This document shows positions 11,609 to 21,920 of a DNA stretch of 64,000 nucleotides, in pieces (within the stretch, counting starts at the first letter, position 1; the number at the start of each line of letters is the position of its first letter). A program made the position numbers and the translations under genes. Under the pieces are notes generated by a model that was not told the origin of the DNA, did no database searches, and saw only the letters and a program-made list of their open reading frames with translations. The stretch comes from Xenoacremonium recifei. Taxonomy: Eukaryota > Ascomycota > Sordariomycetes > Hypocreales > Nectriaceae. The stretch is from assembly GCA_012184525.1 (NCBI GenBank), contig WOFQ01000040.1, positions 62,001 to 126,000 on the forward strand. The letters are read 5' to 3'.

Positions 11609-13509
11609 TTACGCCTTGTAGAGGAGATCCAGGAAGCCGTTGGCCAGGTCGACGACGACGCCCTTGTTGGGCAGCGATCCAGCAACACCATACAGCGCGG
11701 CAGAGTCGCCCATGGCCTTGCCCTTGGGGCCCTTGCCCTCGACCAGGCGCACCCGTTCCTTCTCGCGCTCTTCCTCCACGACAGCTTCGAGGTCGGTGAT
11801 GAGGTGCTCCCAGGCTTTGGCGACGGGCAGGGTGACGGCAACGTGGATGGCAGGTGGGTTCTGCAGGGCGTTGAGGTGCCAGCCGCGCCCGGTCATGCTG
11901 TCGGCGATGTCGTAGATGTCCAGGTTGCGGGCCGTGAAGGCGACGACGGAGACGAGCGGGCGGCCGATGATCTCCAGTTCGCCGCCGAGCACGGGCGTGG
12001 TGCGGATGGCATCGGCAATCTTCTTGGCGGCGCCGACAATGGTCACGCAGGCGTCGAGGTAGCCCGACTCGCCCTGTGCCATGAGACTGGCCCAGCAGCC
12101 GGCGATGAGAGCTCCGGGACGGGACCCGGCGATGCCGGGCGAGGCGTACACGCCGCCGGCCCAGTCCGGAGACACAAAGTACTGGTAGGTGCGCAGCTCG
12201 GCAGAGCGGTACAGCACGGTCGAGTTGCCCTTGGGTGCAAAGCCGTACTTGTGGGTGTCGCAGCTGATGCTGGAGACGCCGCGCAGGCGGAAGTCGAAGG
12301 GCTGGGTCTCGAAGCCGGCCTTGTCAAGGAAGGGCACGAGGAACGAGCCCAAGCAGCAGTCGACGTGCAGCCAGATCTTCTTGCGCAGGGCAAGCTTGGA
12401 GAGCGCCTCGATGTCGTCGATGATGCCGTGCGGGAAGTTGGGCGCCGAGCCGACCATTAGGATGGTGTTGGGGTTGACGAGGCGGGCGACGGCGCGCACG
12501 TCTACCTGGTAGGCCGGCGCGGGACAGGCGACCAGGTTGACCTTGATGCCAAAGTACTCGGCAGCCTTGCGGAAGGCCGTGTGGGCGGTATCGGGCAGGA
12601 TCCTGAAGCATCGCGTGTAAGTGATCTGGACCCATGATGGTGGTGACGGTGTCAGGGTGACACTCGCGATTGGACTTACATCTCAGGCTCGGTGATGCCA
12701 CGCTCAGCATACGCCCTCTGGCGAGCGGCAAAACAAGCCATCAGGATGCTGTCGGTGCCGCCGCTGGTCGTTGTGCCTGCAGCTCCCGGCGGCGCATGGA
12801 ACATGTTCAACACCATGCTCACGATCTCGGCCTCCATCTTGCGCACGCCGGGGAAGACGTCGGGATGGAGGGGGTTGGCGACGGTGAACTTGCCAAACGC
12901 CTCCGTCTGCAGCTTCAACAGCTCGTCCTCGCCATGGTACACGGCGCCTGACACGAAGCCGTCCTCCCACCGCGTATGGTCCATGTTGGCGAGCGCCTCG
13001 AGCTCGGCGCGCACGACATCGTGGGGGAGGCCCTCCTTGGGCAGGGTCAGGTATCGCGTCTGGTCCTTGGGAACGAGCTTGTCGGAGAGCTTGGCCACCG
13101 ATTCCTTGACCGACTGCTGGACCTTGCCGCGGACGCCGGGGGCGCGCAGGAAGTAGCCGTAGAGCGTGCGGCGGATGTTGATGTAGAGCTCGACGAGGGA
13201 GCCGATGAGCCCGCGGCCCTTGAGCTTCCAGAAGGTGCGACGGGTCCAGCGGAGGACGAAGAGAACGAAGATGATGTTGCGGAAGCTGTAAGATGCGTGC
13301 AATTAGCGAGAATTCCCCAAGACAAGTCATGATTGTGCGTGTGGCGATGCTGTGAACCTGTCGCCGGTGGGAGTTGACGATGATGATGCAATGGGGGCGG
13401 CCACTTACAGATCCAAGTTGATCAGCGACCACGAAATGTCCTGGCGCCGCCGCTTGACCTTGTCCAAGCTGCCGCGCAGACTCACAGCCATCCGCGAAGA
13501 GCCCGGCAT
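11609..13509 (-). CDS. Sphingosine-1-phosphate lyase (PLP-dependent)
   Basis: Three exons, 13509-13409, 13285-12680 and 12602-11609, join to 566 aa. The enzyme cleaves phosphorylated sphingoid bases to a fatty aldehyde and phosphoethanolamine, the exit step of sphingolipid breakdown, at the endoplasmic reticulum. A hydrophobic segment, FRNIIFVLFVLRW, near residues 35-48 is the expected single membrane anchor. The catalytic fold shows SGGTDSILMA and WLHVDCCLGSF. The PLP-binding site is SCDTHKYGFAPKG, with the Schiff-base Lys at about residue 354. The second intron was placed so that EPEMILPDTAHTAF is continuous, matching the family pattern around AHxAFxKA. The start is the ATG at 13509; the ATG at 13491 is an in-frame alternative. 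Length is usual for fungal members. Confidence 0.95.
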
Positions 13510-14720
13510 CGTGACCACGAATATCGACTCGAGAGATTGAGAATGGAGTTGCAGAAGAAAGAAAGCCCGTCCTCTGTCATGGGAACTTGGGAGCGAGCCC
13601 ATCGCTAGAAGTCGTGGGGCATGGACGTTACTTGGATATTTTTTAGCGGGGCGCGGGCGCTGGACGATTGGCTGTCACATGGCTTCCCAAGTTCCCTACA
13701 GGGTTTCTTAGAAGTACAGGGGACGGATTCCCCGCTGGAACTTAATGGGCTAATTCGCTAAGGCAAGGCAAGCCGAGGCGAGACCTGCGAACGCCCTGCG
13801 AGGTTCGTCCCGCCTCGGCTGCGATGGAATGCGGGCTAATTACTGTGCCTCTCTGCGAATGACCTGCGGCCGACGGACTACGGCCGACTAGAGGGGCGCA
13901 AATCCGGGCTAATAGCTTGCCGAGCATCGTGATAGCGGCAAGATGTTGGCGATGGAATTGCGGCTAATTATGGTGGTGGGTGCGTCATGAAAGGTTGCGT
14001 CAGGTGTGCGGTTTGGGAACGGTGGCTGGGACTAGGGACGGGGGGGCATCATCAGATTCGGCGCGGCAGAGTCATGGACTAATTTATGTCGGCGAGATAT
14101 ACGAATACTAATACTACGGGGGCTAAATTATAAGACTTGCGCCGTGCCTCCGGACGCGACACTGACGATGGGTGTTCCGCCAATGGCTTGTGAGGATATA
14201 TCGGCGTGGAGAGGCGTAGTCGGGTGCCGCGGAGGGCGCGTGGGTTCGCATCGCGGAATACAGGAAGGATTAGGAAGCGATGTACGAGACAGCATCGCCA
14301 GTATGTATCTGTATCATCTTGGGCTGTGTGATGGCTTGAAGTCAAGAACCCAGATGTCTCCCACCGGTAGCCGACGAATAGCCCCTCAGCGATTGGAAAT
14401 CATTAGCAAGCTCAAATTATCCGGCTCTATCATGGGTTGGTTGATATACAGAAAAATAAACCGACATGTCTCGTCCAGCTCTCCCAGTCGAGCACGTCCC
14501 AGACTCCAACACGGACATCGTCACACTCGTCGTCTTGCCTTCCCGACGCCAATCTCTCTCAGTGCGATTGAATCCTTACAATGTCCACCCAAACGCCATG
14601 GAAATTTCGTTTTTTCGTCGTCCTGCTCCGGTTGATGCTCCTGCCGAGTTACAGTACATACAGTGGAATACTAAAACGCCAGAATGGGACCCCTTCCCCT
14701 TTTGCCCTTAGATATCGTGG
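13510..14720. promoter_or_regulatory. Upstream region of the lyase gene with repeated GGCTAATT-like motifs
   Basis: No gene is visible. Between 13748 and 14129 the octamer GGCTAATT or a close variant occurs six times on the plus strand: 13748, 13834, 13907, 13962, about 14076 and 14121. Most follow a G-rich base run. It lies upstream of the lyase gene and downstream of the glycosyltransferase gene. The repetition is seen; a role as binding sites is inference. Confidence 0.45.
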
Positions 14721-15788
14721 TTATGAGGCGGGCGGCGGGAACTTGGCTTTGACTTTCTTCTGGAAGTGCTGGGCTTCCATCTCGCAAGCGTGTTCGCCGG
14801 TCGGTGTGCAGCCCGACAGCATGACCACAAAGTCTCCGTCCTGGTACGTAGCCCCAAGGTTATTGCGGATGTACGGTGCTAGGACTTTCTGCGGTATGAG
14901 GGCGACTTTCGAGAGGATGGTCGGGTGCCACTGGACAATGTGTTCCTATGAGCGCAGATTAGTATCATAGTGTCGCTGGTCGGGGAAAAAAATGTCTGCC
15001 AGCACTTACCAGGGCGTGTCTCTCAGCTTTCTGGAAGTTGTAGCTTCGGTACAGCGGATCCATCCATGTCTCGACGAAGAACTTGGCCCATTCTCCGTTT
15101 CGAATCACGATGTTGTTTGACACCAGGCCAGTGCTGTCTTGGCTGATGATCAGCGCCGCATCCTCGCCCTTGAGATGCGTAAAAGTCTTAATAATACTAT
15201 CGGGCGGCACGACAGGATGGTCCTTAACCATCAGGCTTTCTAGCTTCTTCGTGTCCAGTACTAGCTCCTCGAGCGTCTTGTCCATCTCCATGATGTAGGC
15301 GTCTTGGTCGAGATACCATAGGAACTTGCAATCCGGGTACAGGGTCAAAGCATGGCGCATGGCAACGATCTTAGACCATGACTGCTGCGATGCCTGCACA
15401 TCATAATCATAAGCCTTGACGACCATAGCTTTGTAGCCTAGCTGCGTGTCAGCAACGATCCCCTATCTCGAGTAATGCCACCCTACTCACCATGCCTCGC
15501 AGCGTACTGCTCTCTGTTATCCTTAATCGTCTTGAGATACACGTTGCTGTAAGCCGTGGGGTCTATCACGGTCAACACCACCACCGGCGGCGTCCCAATC
15601 GGCACATGCTCATGGTAGGGCGTCGGCTTGCTCGATCCCGACAACCACCAGAAGATAAACACCAGCACGGCCACGATCGTGCCTACTGTCTTTATTAACC
15701 GACTCCGGCGCAGGTGCGGGAGATTCGAGGATCGTGGTCGGAAGGGTGGGGGATTCGAGCTCTTTCGAGGCGGGTATGCGAAATGCAT
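14721..15788 (-). CDS. Golgi alpha-glycosyltransferase, GT34 family (MNN10/GMA12 type)
   Basis: Three exons, 15788-15491, 15437-15010 and 14945-14721, give 316 aa. The protein is a type II membrane protein: a basic, Pro-rich cytosolic tail, one membrane segment (VGTIVAVLVFIFWWL) at about residues 33-50, then a lumenal catalytic domain. The catalytic DxD metal/nucleotide-sugar motif is in FLWYLDQDAYIM near residues 141-143. The block SNNIVIRNGEWAKFFVETW and the C-terminal GDFVVMLSGCTPTGEHACE are typical of the family, which elongates mannan or adds galactose to N-glycans. The final exon restores the segment EHIVQWHPTIL, so the third-exon placement is secure. Whether it acts as an alpha-1,6-mannosyl- or alpha-1,2-galactosyltransferase cannot be told from sequence. 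Confidence 0.92.
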
Positions 15789-16939
15789 CGTGGCGGTCAA
15801 TCGACAGCCTCTGAAGCAGATCTGTCGTTTGAGATGCTTAGGCTTGTGTCATCGGTGTGCGCGTGGGCGTCGGGTCGCGAGGAGGTGAGGCTGCGGAAAG
15901 TGAATCGTGGTCGCCGCTGGAATACGAGGCGGCGACTCCTGAAATGATAACTGGCGCTTGTGCGACAGAAAGTGACTTTCAATCGATCCTCGTTCGTCTT
16001 CTCTCCGAAGTGAGAAGAGCTCACGGCCGACTCGGGCGAAGAACGAGTGACTGGTCGGAAGGGTCGGCGATCGACAGCGAGACCTTGGAGGGGTGGATGA
16101 TCAGAAGAGTTGATTTGGAGCACGAAGCTGCAGAACCATTTGATAGATGGCCTTTCAGTCTAAGCACATTGAATGTCTGCCGTGGTCCACTTGGGCCGTT
16201 GAGATGACAGGGGATGGCCAAGCACTCAGAGATGGGCTCGCTGAACGTCATCTCGGTCGCGGATTTACGTGGATCCGGCCTACCTGTCTCAGAGCCACGT
16301 TGATGCTGACGATAAGAGCCCGGGATGTGAGACACGGCATCGGTACATGTACATAGGAAGTTGTCTTGGTCATGACCTCGCACTTTCATGATATTGACAA
16401 CTCATATCCTTATGGATTAGTCTGGCTCGCAAGACATCTCCCGCAAAAGCAACTGGCTGATGACCATTCCCATATGCCCATCTAGGATTCGGAACCACGT
16501 CACCGGTTACGTCGCACTGACAGCTCCAAACTTAAATCTAACCTTAGTCAAGACATTGCACAGTAAATTGACTGCCTGAACTCTCCGGTTCTGGTGGGTT
16601 CTTGAATTACATATATGGTGGATGTATCAGTCTTTCCTCGGCAGTCTACTTGCAGCGTTGTACGGGTGTACCGAGTAGATGCCTCCATCGAGAATACCAA
16701 AGTATCCAGATGACTTGAAATCATTGATAGTCTCATGCCTTGCCAGCGAGCGAGATGCCAAAACGGATCGTGCTCAAGGCGAAGGCAGAGTGTCGATCTT
16801 TGCACACAGACTAGTTGACTCGACATGGAAGAGCAAGATCGAGGCAACTTAAGAGTGTGCAGTTGTTTCATTCAAAATCATCTGTGTCCAACCTGCAAAG
16901 GGAAGAGAAAACGCCAACAAGAAAAAGGGAAAAGTAACA
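15789..16939. other. Intergenic region upstream of the glycosyltransferase gene
   Basis: This 1.15 kb lies between two minus-strand genes. I see no coding character on either strand. It should contain the promoter of the glycosyltransferase gene and the 3' end of the RING-CH transcript. Confidence 0.5.
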
Positions 16940-17965
16940 TCATTGATCTTTCTTACGCTCTGCATCAGCCTCGGTCTCATGACTCTCATCGTCGTCCTCG
17001 TCGACATCGAGAACCCGATCGCTAACGCTTTTGAGGATGCGGGCGCTCAAAACCTTGACACCCTTCCAAATGCCCATCAAAAAGGTGAACGCGCCAATCA
17101 GCACAAACAGCCAGCTGATGTTCTCGACTCGAGCTCGTCCCGTCCCTTGCCGCCGGTTTCCTGTCCCCATCAATCCGCTGCTTCGGAGATTCAGCCATTG
17201 CCATGGCGTGACGGCAAACATTGTCTTGAATATTCCAACAAGGCCAAGTGAGAAGAACCCCTTGACGAAATGTTCGTACCAGGTGACCGGCTCTTCTTGT
17301 GGTGGCGGCCTCATGGCCTCGATATCTGTGACCACGCTTGTGACAGTATCGCTGATGGTACCCACGGGATCGTTCCAGAGGTCGAAAATGGGATCTGCAA
17401 TAAAGCCTAGGGCAAAGACGCTTATGATGAGGATGAGCACTGTGAGGGCAATTTGTGCCCACTTGCTCGTCAAGGCCGTAGCCCAGTGTAGGCGGGAGAC
17501 GCGATAGGTGAACTTGCAGGTTGGGCACTGCCAATAGTTCCGGGCTTCGGTCGGGTTTGCCAGCCGCCAAGCATTGAGGCAGCCCTCATGGACGTATTTC
17601 TGCGACCCCTTACACTTGCATGGTGATAGTAATCGGCCGAGCTCGGGATCGTCTGAGGCATAGGTTGGCTTCGACGACGCGGAGGCGATGCCGAACATGG
17701 TGGTCGTCGCTGTTGGGTACTTGGGCTGCTCGGTATCAAAGCAGATGCGACATGTTCGGGGGCCATATCGGGGGTCCTGGGGAGCTGCGCGAGGCTGCTC
17801 GGGCTGGGAGGGTGTGGGCTCTGGTGCGGCACGCGGGAAGGTCTTCGCGTAAGACGTTGAGTAAGGCGTCAATTCAGGCGCCGACGATCCAGGCTCTGGC
17901 TCAGCCGCGTCGTTCGTCTTGTGGTCATCGACCGACGACCAATCCCAAGTCGGCTGTGTGTCCAT
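16940..17965 (-). CDS. RING-CH (MARCH/Doa10-type) membrane E3 ubiquitin ligase
   Basis: A single exon codes for 341 aa. The N-terminal 70 residues are Pro/Glu-rich. A C4HC3 RING-variant domain follows, with the zinc ligands Cys72, Cys75, Cys116, Cys118, His126, Cys129, Cys147 and Cys150. The tail of the domain (YVHEGCLNAWRL and YWQCPTCKF) is typical of the family. The loop between the first two ligand pairs is unusually long, about 40 residues. Hydrophobic segments follow near residues 172-195, 235-255 and 285-302, so the ligase is membrane-bound. The C-terminus is acidic. Related proteins ubiquitinate membrane substrates at the ER or endosomes; the target here is unknown. The gene is divergent from the proteasome subunit gene next door, which may be chance. 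Confidence 0.9.
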   Translation of the reverse strand: MDTQPTWDWSSVDDHKTNDAAEPEPGSSAPELTPYSTSYAKTFPRAAPEPTPSQPEQPRAAPQDPRYGPRTCRICFDTEQPKYPTATTTMFGIASASSKPTYASDDPELGRLLSPCKCKGSQKYVHEGCLNAWRLANPTEARNYWQCPTCKFTYRVSRLHWATALTSKWAQIALTVLILIISVFALGFIADPIFDLWNDPVGTISDTVTSVVTDIEAMRPPPQEEPVTWYEHFVKGFFSLGLVGIFKTMFAVTPWQWLNLRSSGLMGTGNRRQGTGRARVENISWLFVLIGAFTFLMGIWKGVKVLSARILKSVSDRVLDVDEDDDESHETEADAERKKDQ

Positions 17966-18542
17966 GATAGGCGATAACTGTGCAATTAAGGGAGCAGGCG
18001 AGGGTATCGTGCGGACTTGGCAAAACAGGGCAAAAGGACAGGTAGGTATAGCAAAGACAATAGGTGATTGAGGACTCGTTGGCCCGACCTACATGGTGGA
18101 CCGTTGAAGGCGAAACGAACCTTGAGCTCAAGGTAGGGAAGGCGTGAAAGGTGTCAAACGGGTGTGGCTCAGAACATCGTCCTCGCTGGAGGTAGGATCA
18201 AAGAGGCCAGCTCAGCTCAGCCTACCGCAGAATTGCCAGGAACCAAACCGAAGCTGCCGAAGTGTGATGATGGACGGCCCCCAATTTGCAAAGAGGGTGG
18301 GTGGGGTGGCTGTGAGGTGGCTGATCGGAGCCCGGCGAAAGTGATTCCCCGAGGCAGCTTCCCGCCCCGGAGCTTTGCTTGACGCGCAGTAGGCCGTGCC
18401 TGGAGCTGCTGCTGGCCAAACACCAAAGCTCCATCGCAGCCTTGCTTGTTCGATCCCTTCGTCATAACAACGCCGGCCCGACTCCAGTCTTTGCATTCGA
18501 TACGGACATACGAAGACGTGAATCTCGAGACCACGCACAGTC
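17966..18542. promoter_or_regulatory. Divergent promoter, RING-CH ligase and proteasome alpha-2
   Basis: This 577 bp separates two divergently transcribed genes of the ubiquitin-proteasome pathway and must contain both promoters. No open frame here is convincing. I did not find a clear copy of the yeast proteasome-associated control element (GGTGGCAAA). Confidence 0.5.
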
Positions 18543-19620
18543 ATGGCGGACCGATACTCCTTCTCCCTGACCACATTCTCGCCCAGGTAAGTTGCTATGA
18601 CGGTCAGTGTTGCGAATGGTAGACTGACGACGACTTAGCGGAAAGCTGGTGCAGATCGGTATGCTGAAGCTCTCCTAGGCTATCACGAGCCTAACATAAT
18701 CTTTTGCGAGGCTCGCGATGCGCTGGACTCGTTGCTAACTGCCATTTCCACAGAGTACGCTCTCAATGCCGTCAACCAGGGTATCACTGCCCTAGGTATC
18801 AAGGGTTCGTCTCCCGCACCCCCTCATGCGCCACCTCGTGCTAATCCAACAAAGCCACCAACGGAATCGTCCTTGCCACCGAGAAGAAGTCCTCCTCTCC
18901 CCTCGCCGACCAGAGCTCGCTCTCCAAGATCAGCAGCGTCACCCCCAACATTGGCATGGTCTACTCTGGCATGGGCCCCGATTACCGAGTATTGGTCGAC
19001 CGAGCACGAAAGGTTTCGCACACCGGCTACAAGCGCATCTACAACGAGTACCCTCCTACGCGGATATTGGTGCAGGATGTTGCCCGAGTGATGCAGGAGG
19101 CTACCCAGTCCGCTGGTGTCCGTCCCTACGGTGTCAGTCTGTTGGTTGCTGGATGGGACGAGGGCATCGAGCCCGAGAGTGAGGAGGATGAGCAGGAGGG
19201 CGAGGAGAAGAAGCCCACGAAGAAGACTGGCGGCGTGCACAAGGGCGGTCCTATGCTTTACCAGGTCGACCCCTCGGGCTCATACTACCCCTGGAAGGCT
19301 ACGGCCATCGGAAAGAGCGCCACCAAGGCCAAGACTTTCCTGGAGAAGCGATATTCGGAGGAGCTGGAGCTGGAGGATGCCATCCACATCGCTCTCTTGA
19401 CCTTGAAAGACAACATCGAGGGTGAAATGAATGGTGACACCATTGAGATTGGTAAGCTTCTCGTCCGGTCGAGTCATGGTGGGGTTAACTAATATCTGTA
19501 GGCATCGTGGGCGCTCCTGCGGAGCATCTTCTGGGCCTTGAGGGAGTCGAGGGCGCCGTGGGTCCTCGATTCAGAAAGCTGACTCCTCAAGAGATTGAGG
19601 ACTATCTGACGAGTCTATGA
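18543..19620 (+). CDS. 20S proteasome subunit alpha type-2
   Basis: Five exons, 18543-18586, 18639-18658, 18754-18804, 18855-19451 and 19502-19620, give 276 aa. The second exon is only 20 nt. The protein begins MADRYSFSLTTFSPSGKLVQ and continues IEYALNAVNQGITALGIK, the alpha-type proteasome N-terminal signature that lines the gate of the core particle. Alpha subunits are not proteolytic; they form the outer rings. The body (TGYKRIYNEYPPTRILVQD and VRPYGVSLLVAGWD) matches alpha-2. An acidic, Lys-ended insertion of about 25 residues (near residues 142-165) lies between two core strands and makes the protein longer than the yeast form. The sequence is otherwise complete and in frame. Confidence 0.96.
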
Positions 19621-19716
19621 TTTTAAGCGGCTTCTTACACAACGAGACTTGTACAATAGAGACGGTCATGGGGGCTCAATAGAGCTGGTTAAGCAGCAAA
19701 TGCAGGTCTTTTGACG

Positions 19717-20970
19717 TCATGTTCTCCTCAATTTTGATGTCAAGATGAATGACGACCGAGGCCCTGCCTCAACACCAGTCACTTCGTACTCGTTTGGGGG
19801 CTGAAAGTCGAGCTTGGTCCATGAGTCAACAAATTCTGTCGAATTGGGTCCCAATCCAAGCTGGCCGTTGGAGTTGGCGCCAATGACATATACACACCCA
19901 TCGGCGGTGAGAGCAATGGCATGAGACTCCCCAATGCCAACATCCTGGACGTCCTTATTTTCGTCGACTTCAACGTAGTTTGGTATGCCGCTGATATCGG
20001 GGAATGGCTGTTTTGCACCTCGTAAGCCGGGCGACTTGGTACCCCAGATGTAAAGCCCTCCGCCTTCCGTCACAGCCGCGGTAGTATAGCCACCGGCAGA
20101 GACGATTTTGACAGGATCATCAAGTTCATGAAGATCGCTCACCAAACCGGGCTCGCCGGCTGGACTGGTGAGTTATTAATATGCGGCATTGACGATGGTC
20201 CGGAGCTATTGACTTACTTGGGCTCATTGACCTCTCGACCGAGGCACTCCTCAAACCGTGCATCGCCGAGTGAATCTACAGAACCGTCCTTGTAAAGAAT
20301 GATAAATCCTGTATCATGGGCAGCTAGTTGTTTTACGGGCAGCCTGCAGGGCCAGGAACTTTTGTCGGTGTCGTTTCCCCAGGCAGACAACGAGGGATAT
20401 CGAGTCATGGGGGAAATATGACCCGAATGAGCTGGGAACTTTTGTGAGTCAACGAGCGTGAACGGCATAGGGTAAACCATACCTTCGGATTCTCGCACCA
20501 CCAACACCGCGCCGGTTGCATCCTCGCAATAAAGGACGCCTTTGCGGAGCCCCTCAAGGCCGATCACGGCGTCTGGCGATGCACCTGCAAGGCAAACGTC
20601 GTCGTCGTCTTCGTTGCGTTGCACTTTGAACAAAATGAGCTTCGGCGAGCGAGGCACGCAGCGGACCGCGCGGCATTCACGTACCGCGAGTATAGCACAG
20701 TTGGGCGGCAGGACGGTGCAGTTTGGGGGCGGAAAGCACTTTAGTAAAGGAATAGAGGTCGTCAGGGTTGTCGTCGATCATGGATGGCTCGAAGATGAGT
20801 TGGTTCCAGGCGTTGAAGCCTGTTGCGTAAAGGGCCATGCCGACGTCAGCGGCAGCCACGCGTAAGGGCAGCTGTAGCGTGTCGGCATCATGATGGGTGT
20901 CGTCGTTGCCGGCTAGGGCTGGATCGGGCTCGATGGCGGGGTAGCAAGGATTTGAGTTGGATTCAACCAT
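19717..20970 (-). CDS. RCC1-repeat (regulator of chromosome condensation-like) protein
   Basis: Proposed exons 20970-20685, 20584-20218 and 20164-19717 join to 366 aa. The protein begins with a short lead-in, then GMALYATGFNAWNQLIF, and ends with the clearest RCC1 repeats: GGLYIWGTKSPGL and SHAIALTADGCVYVIGANSN followed by GQLGLG. Such beta-propellers act as exchange factors or scaffolds; yeast ATS1 is a fungal example of the architecture. The first intron is the weak point. I used a GTACGT donor and a CTTGCAG acceptor, which keeps frame. However, the skipped segment is also open in another frame and reads plausibly (SPKLILFKVQRNEDDDDV), so a different splice pattern or a frameshift is possible. 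No substrate is evident. Confidence 0.8.
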
Positions 20971-21920
20971 GGCTTTATTGGCATGGAGGGAGGATTATAG
21001 GTGTTGATTTTGCGTTGTTTCTAGCCATAGCGTGCTCGTTCTCGTTCATGCGCTGAGTTGGTGATGTAAGTGGTACGATGACTTACACAGAACGGCTTCG
21101 AGGTAAAAGATTAAACAGCCATACTCAACCTGAGCAGTTCATCGGTGAAAACACATTATATCGTAGACCAGACGTTGAACATTTGGTTTAGGCTCATCGG
21201 AATATTAATAATAGTTGAAGAACTTGCCCTGGCCAGAATGACAGATAGGGCTGATGACTTGGTCTCGGCTTGGAAGGTGCTACCCGTTTAAGCTTCAGGT
21301 ACAGTGTGGATCTGCGGCTCACAAGCGTTCTGAAAAGCCTGGTCGAGCCGCTGTAAATACAGTGTACTAGTTCTAAGCACTGTATGTCTCTGTTTGACTG
21401 CCGCGCAACTTCCTCCATCACGGTCAAGACTAGCCTCAGGCATCCTCAGCGATTGTTTGGATGGCCTCCCGCATGTTCGTGAATCACTGCGAAGGCCGTC
21501 CGTTTATTCTTCACCTGATGACCTCTGCGTAATATGCCACGTTTGCCTGGGTGGTTGGTGGGCCTCCTCTTCGATTGTAACGACACGATGGTTGCCGTTC
21601 TCTCTCCTCTCACACCTCCCACCCGGCGGTCTTTGAGATCCCAGCGCGGCTGTCCGGAAGCCGCCTTCTGTTCTCTGTCATCACCACCCTCCTTCTGACC
21701 TGCAGGCCCTTTTGACAGCCAGGAGCCGCATCAGCAGCCCAGATCCTACGCCTTTCGCTAGCCCCGAGCTGAACGGCGCTTCGCTGTCGGCTCCTCGCTG
21801 CCGGATCTGCCCCAGACGCTACCCCAAGTAGCACGTCTCGTCACGTCGAGCTCGTAGACCGGGTTGACTCACACACCGGGCGTCTAGACCCCAATTCGAT
21901 CGGGTGGTGACTTCGACAAG
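20971..21920. promoter_or_regulatory. Divergent promoter, RCC1-like gene and Dicer-like 2
   Basis: This 950 bp lies between divergent genes and should carry both promoters and the 5' leader of the Dicer gene. No coding frame is convincing. The last 300 bp are CT-rich on the plus strand, a common feature of fungal leaders. Confidence 0.5.

Noticed and set aside
11597..12460. 287-codon frame on the plus strand
   Set aside because: It is the antisense shadow of the sphingosine-1-phosphate lyase gene.
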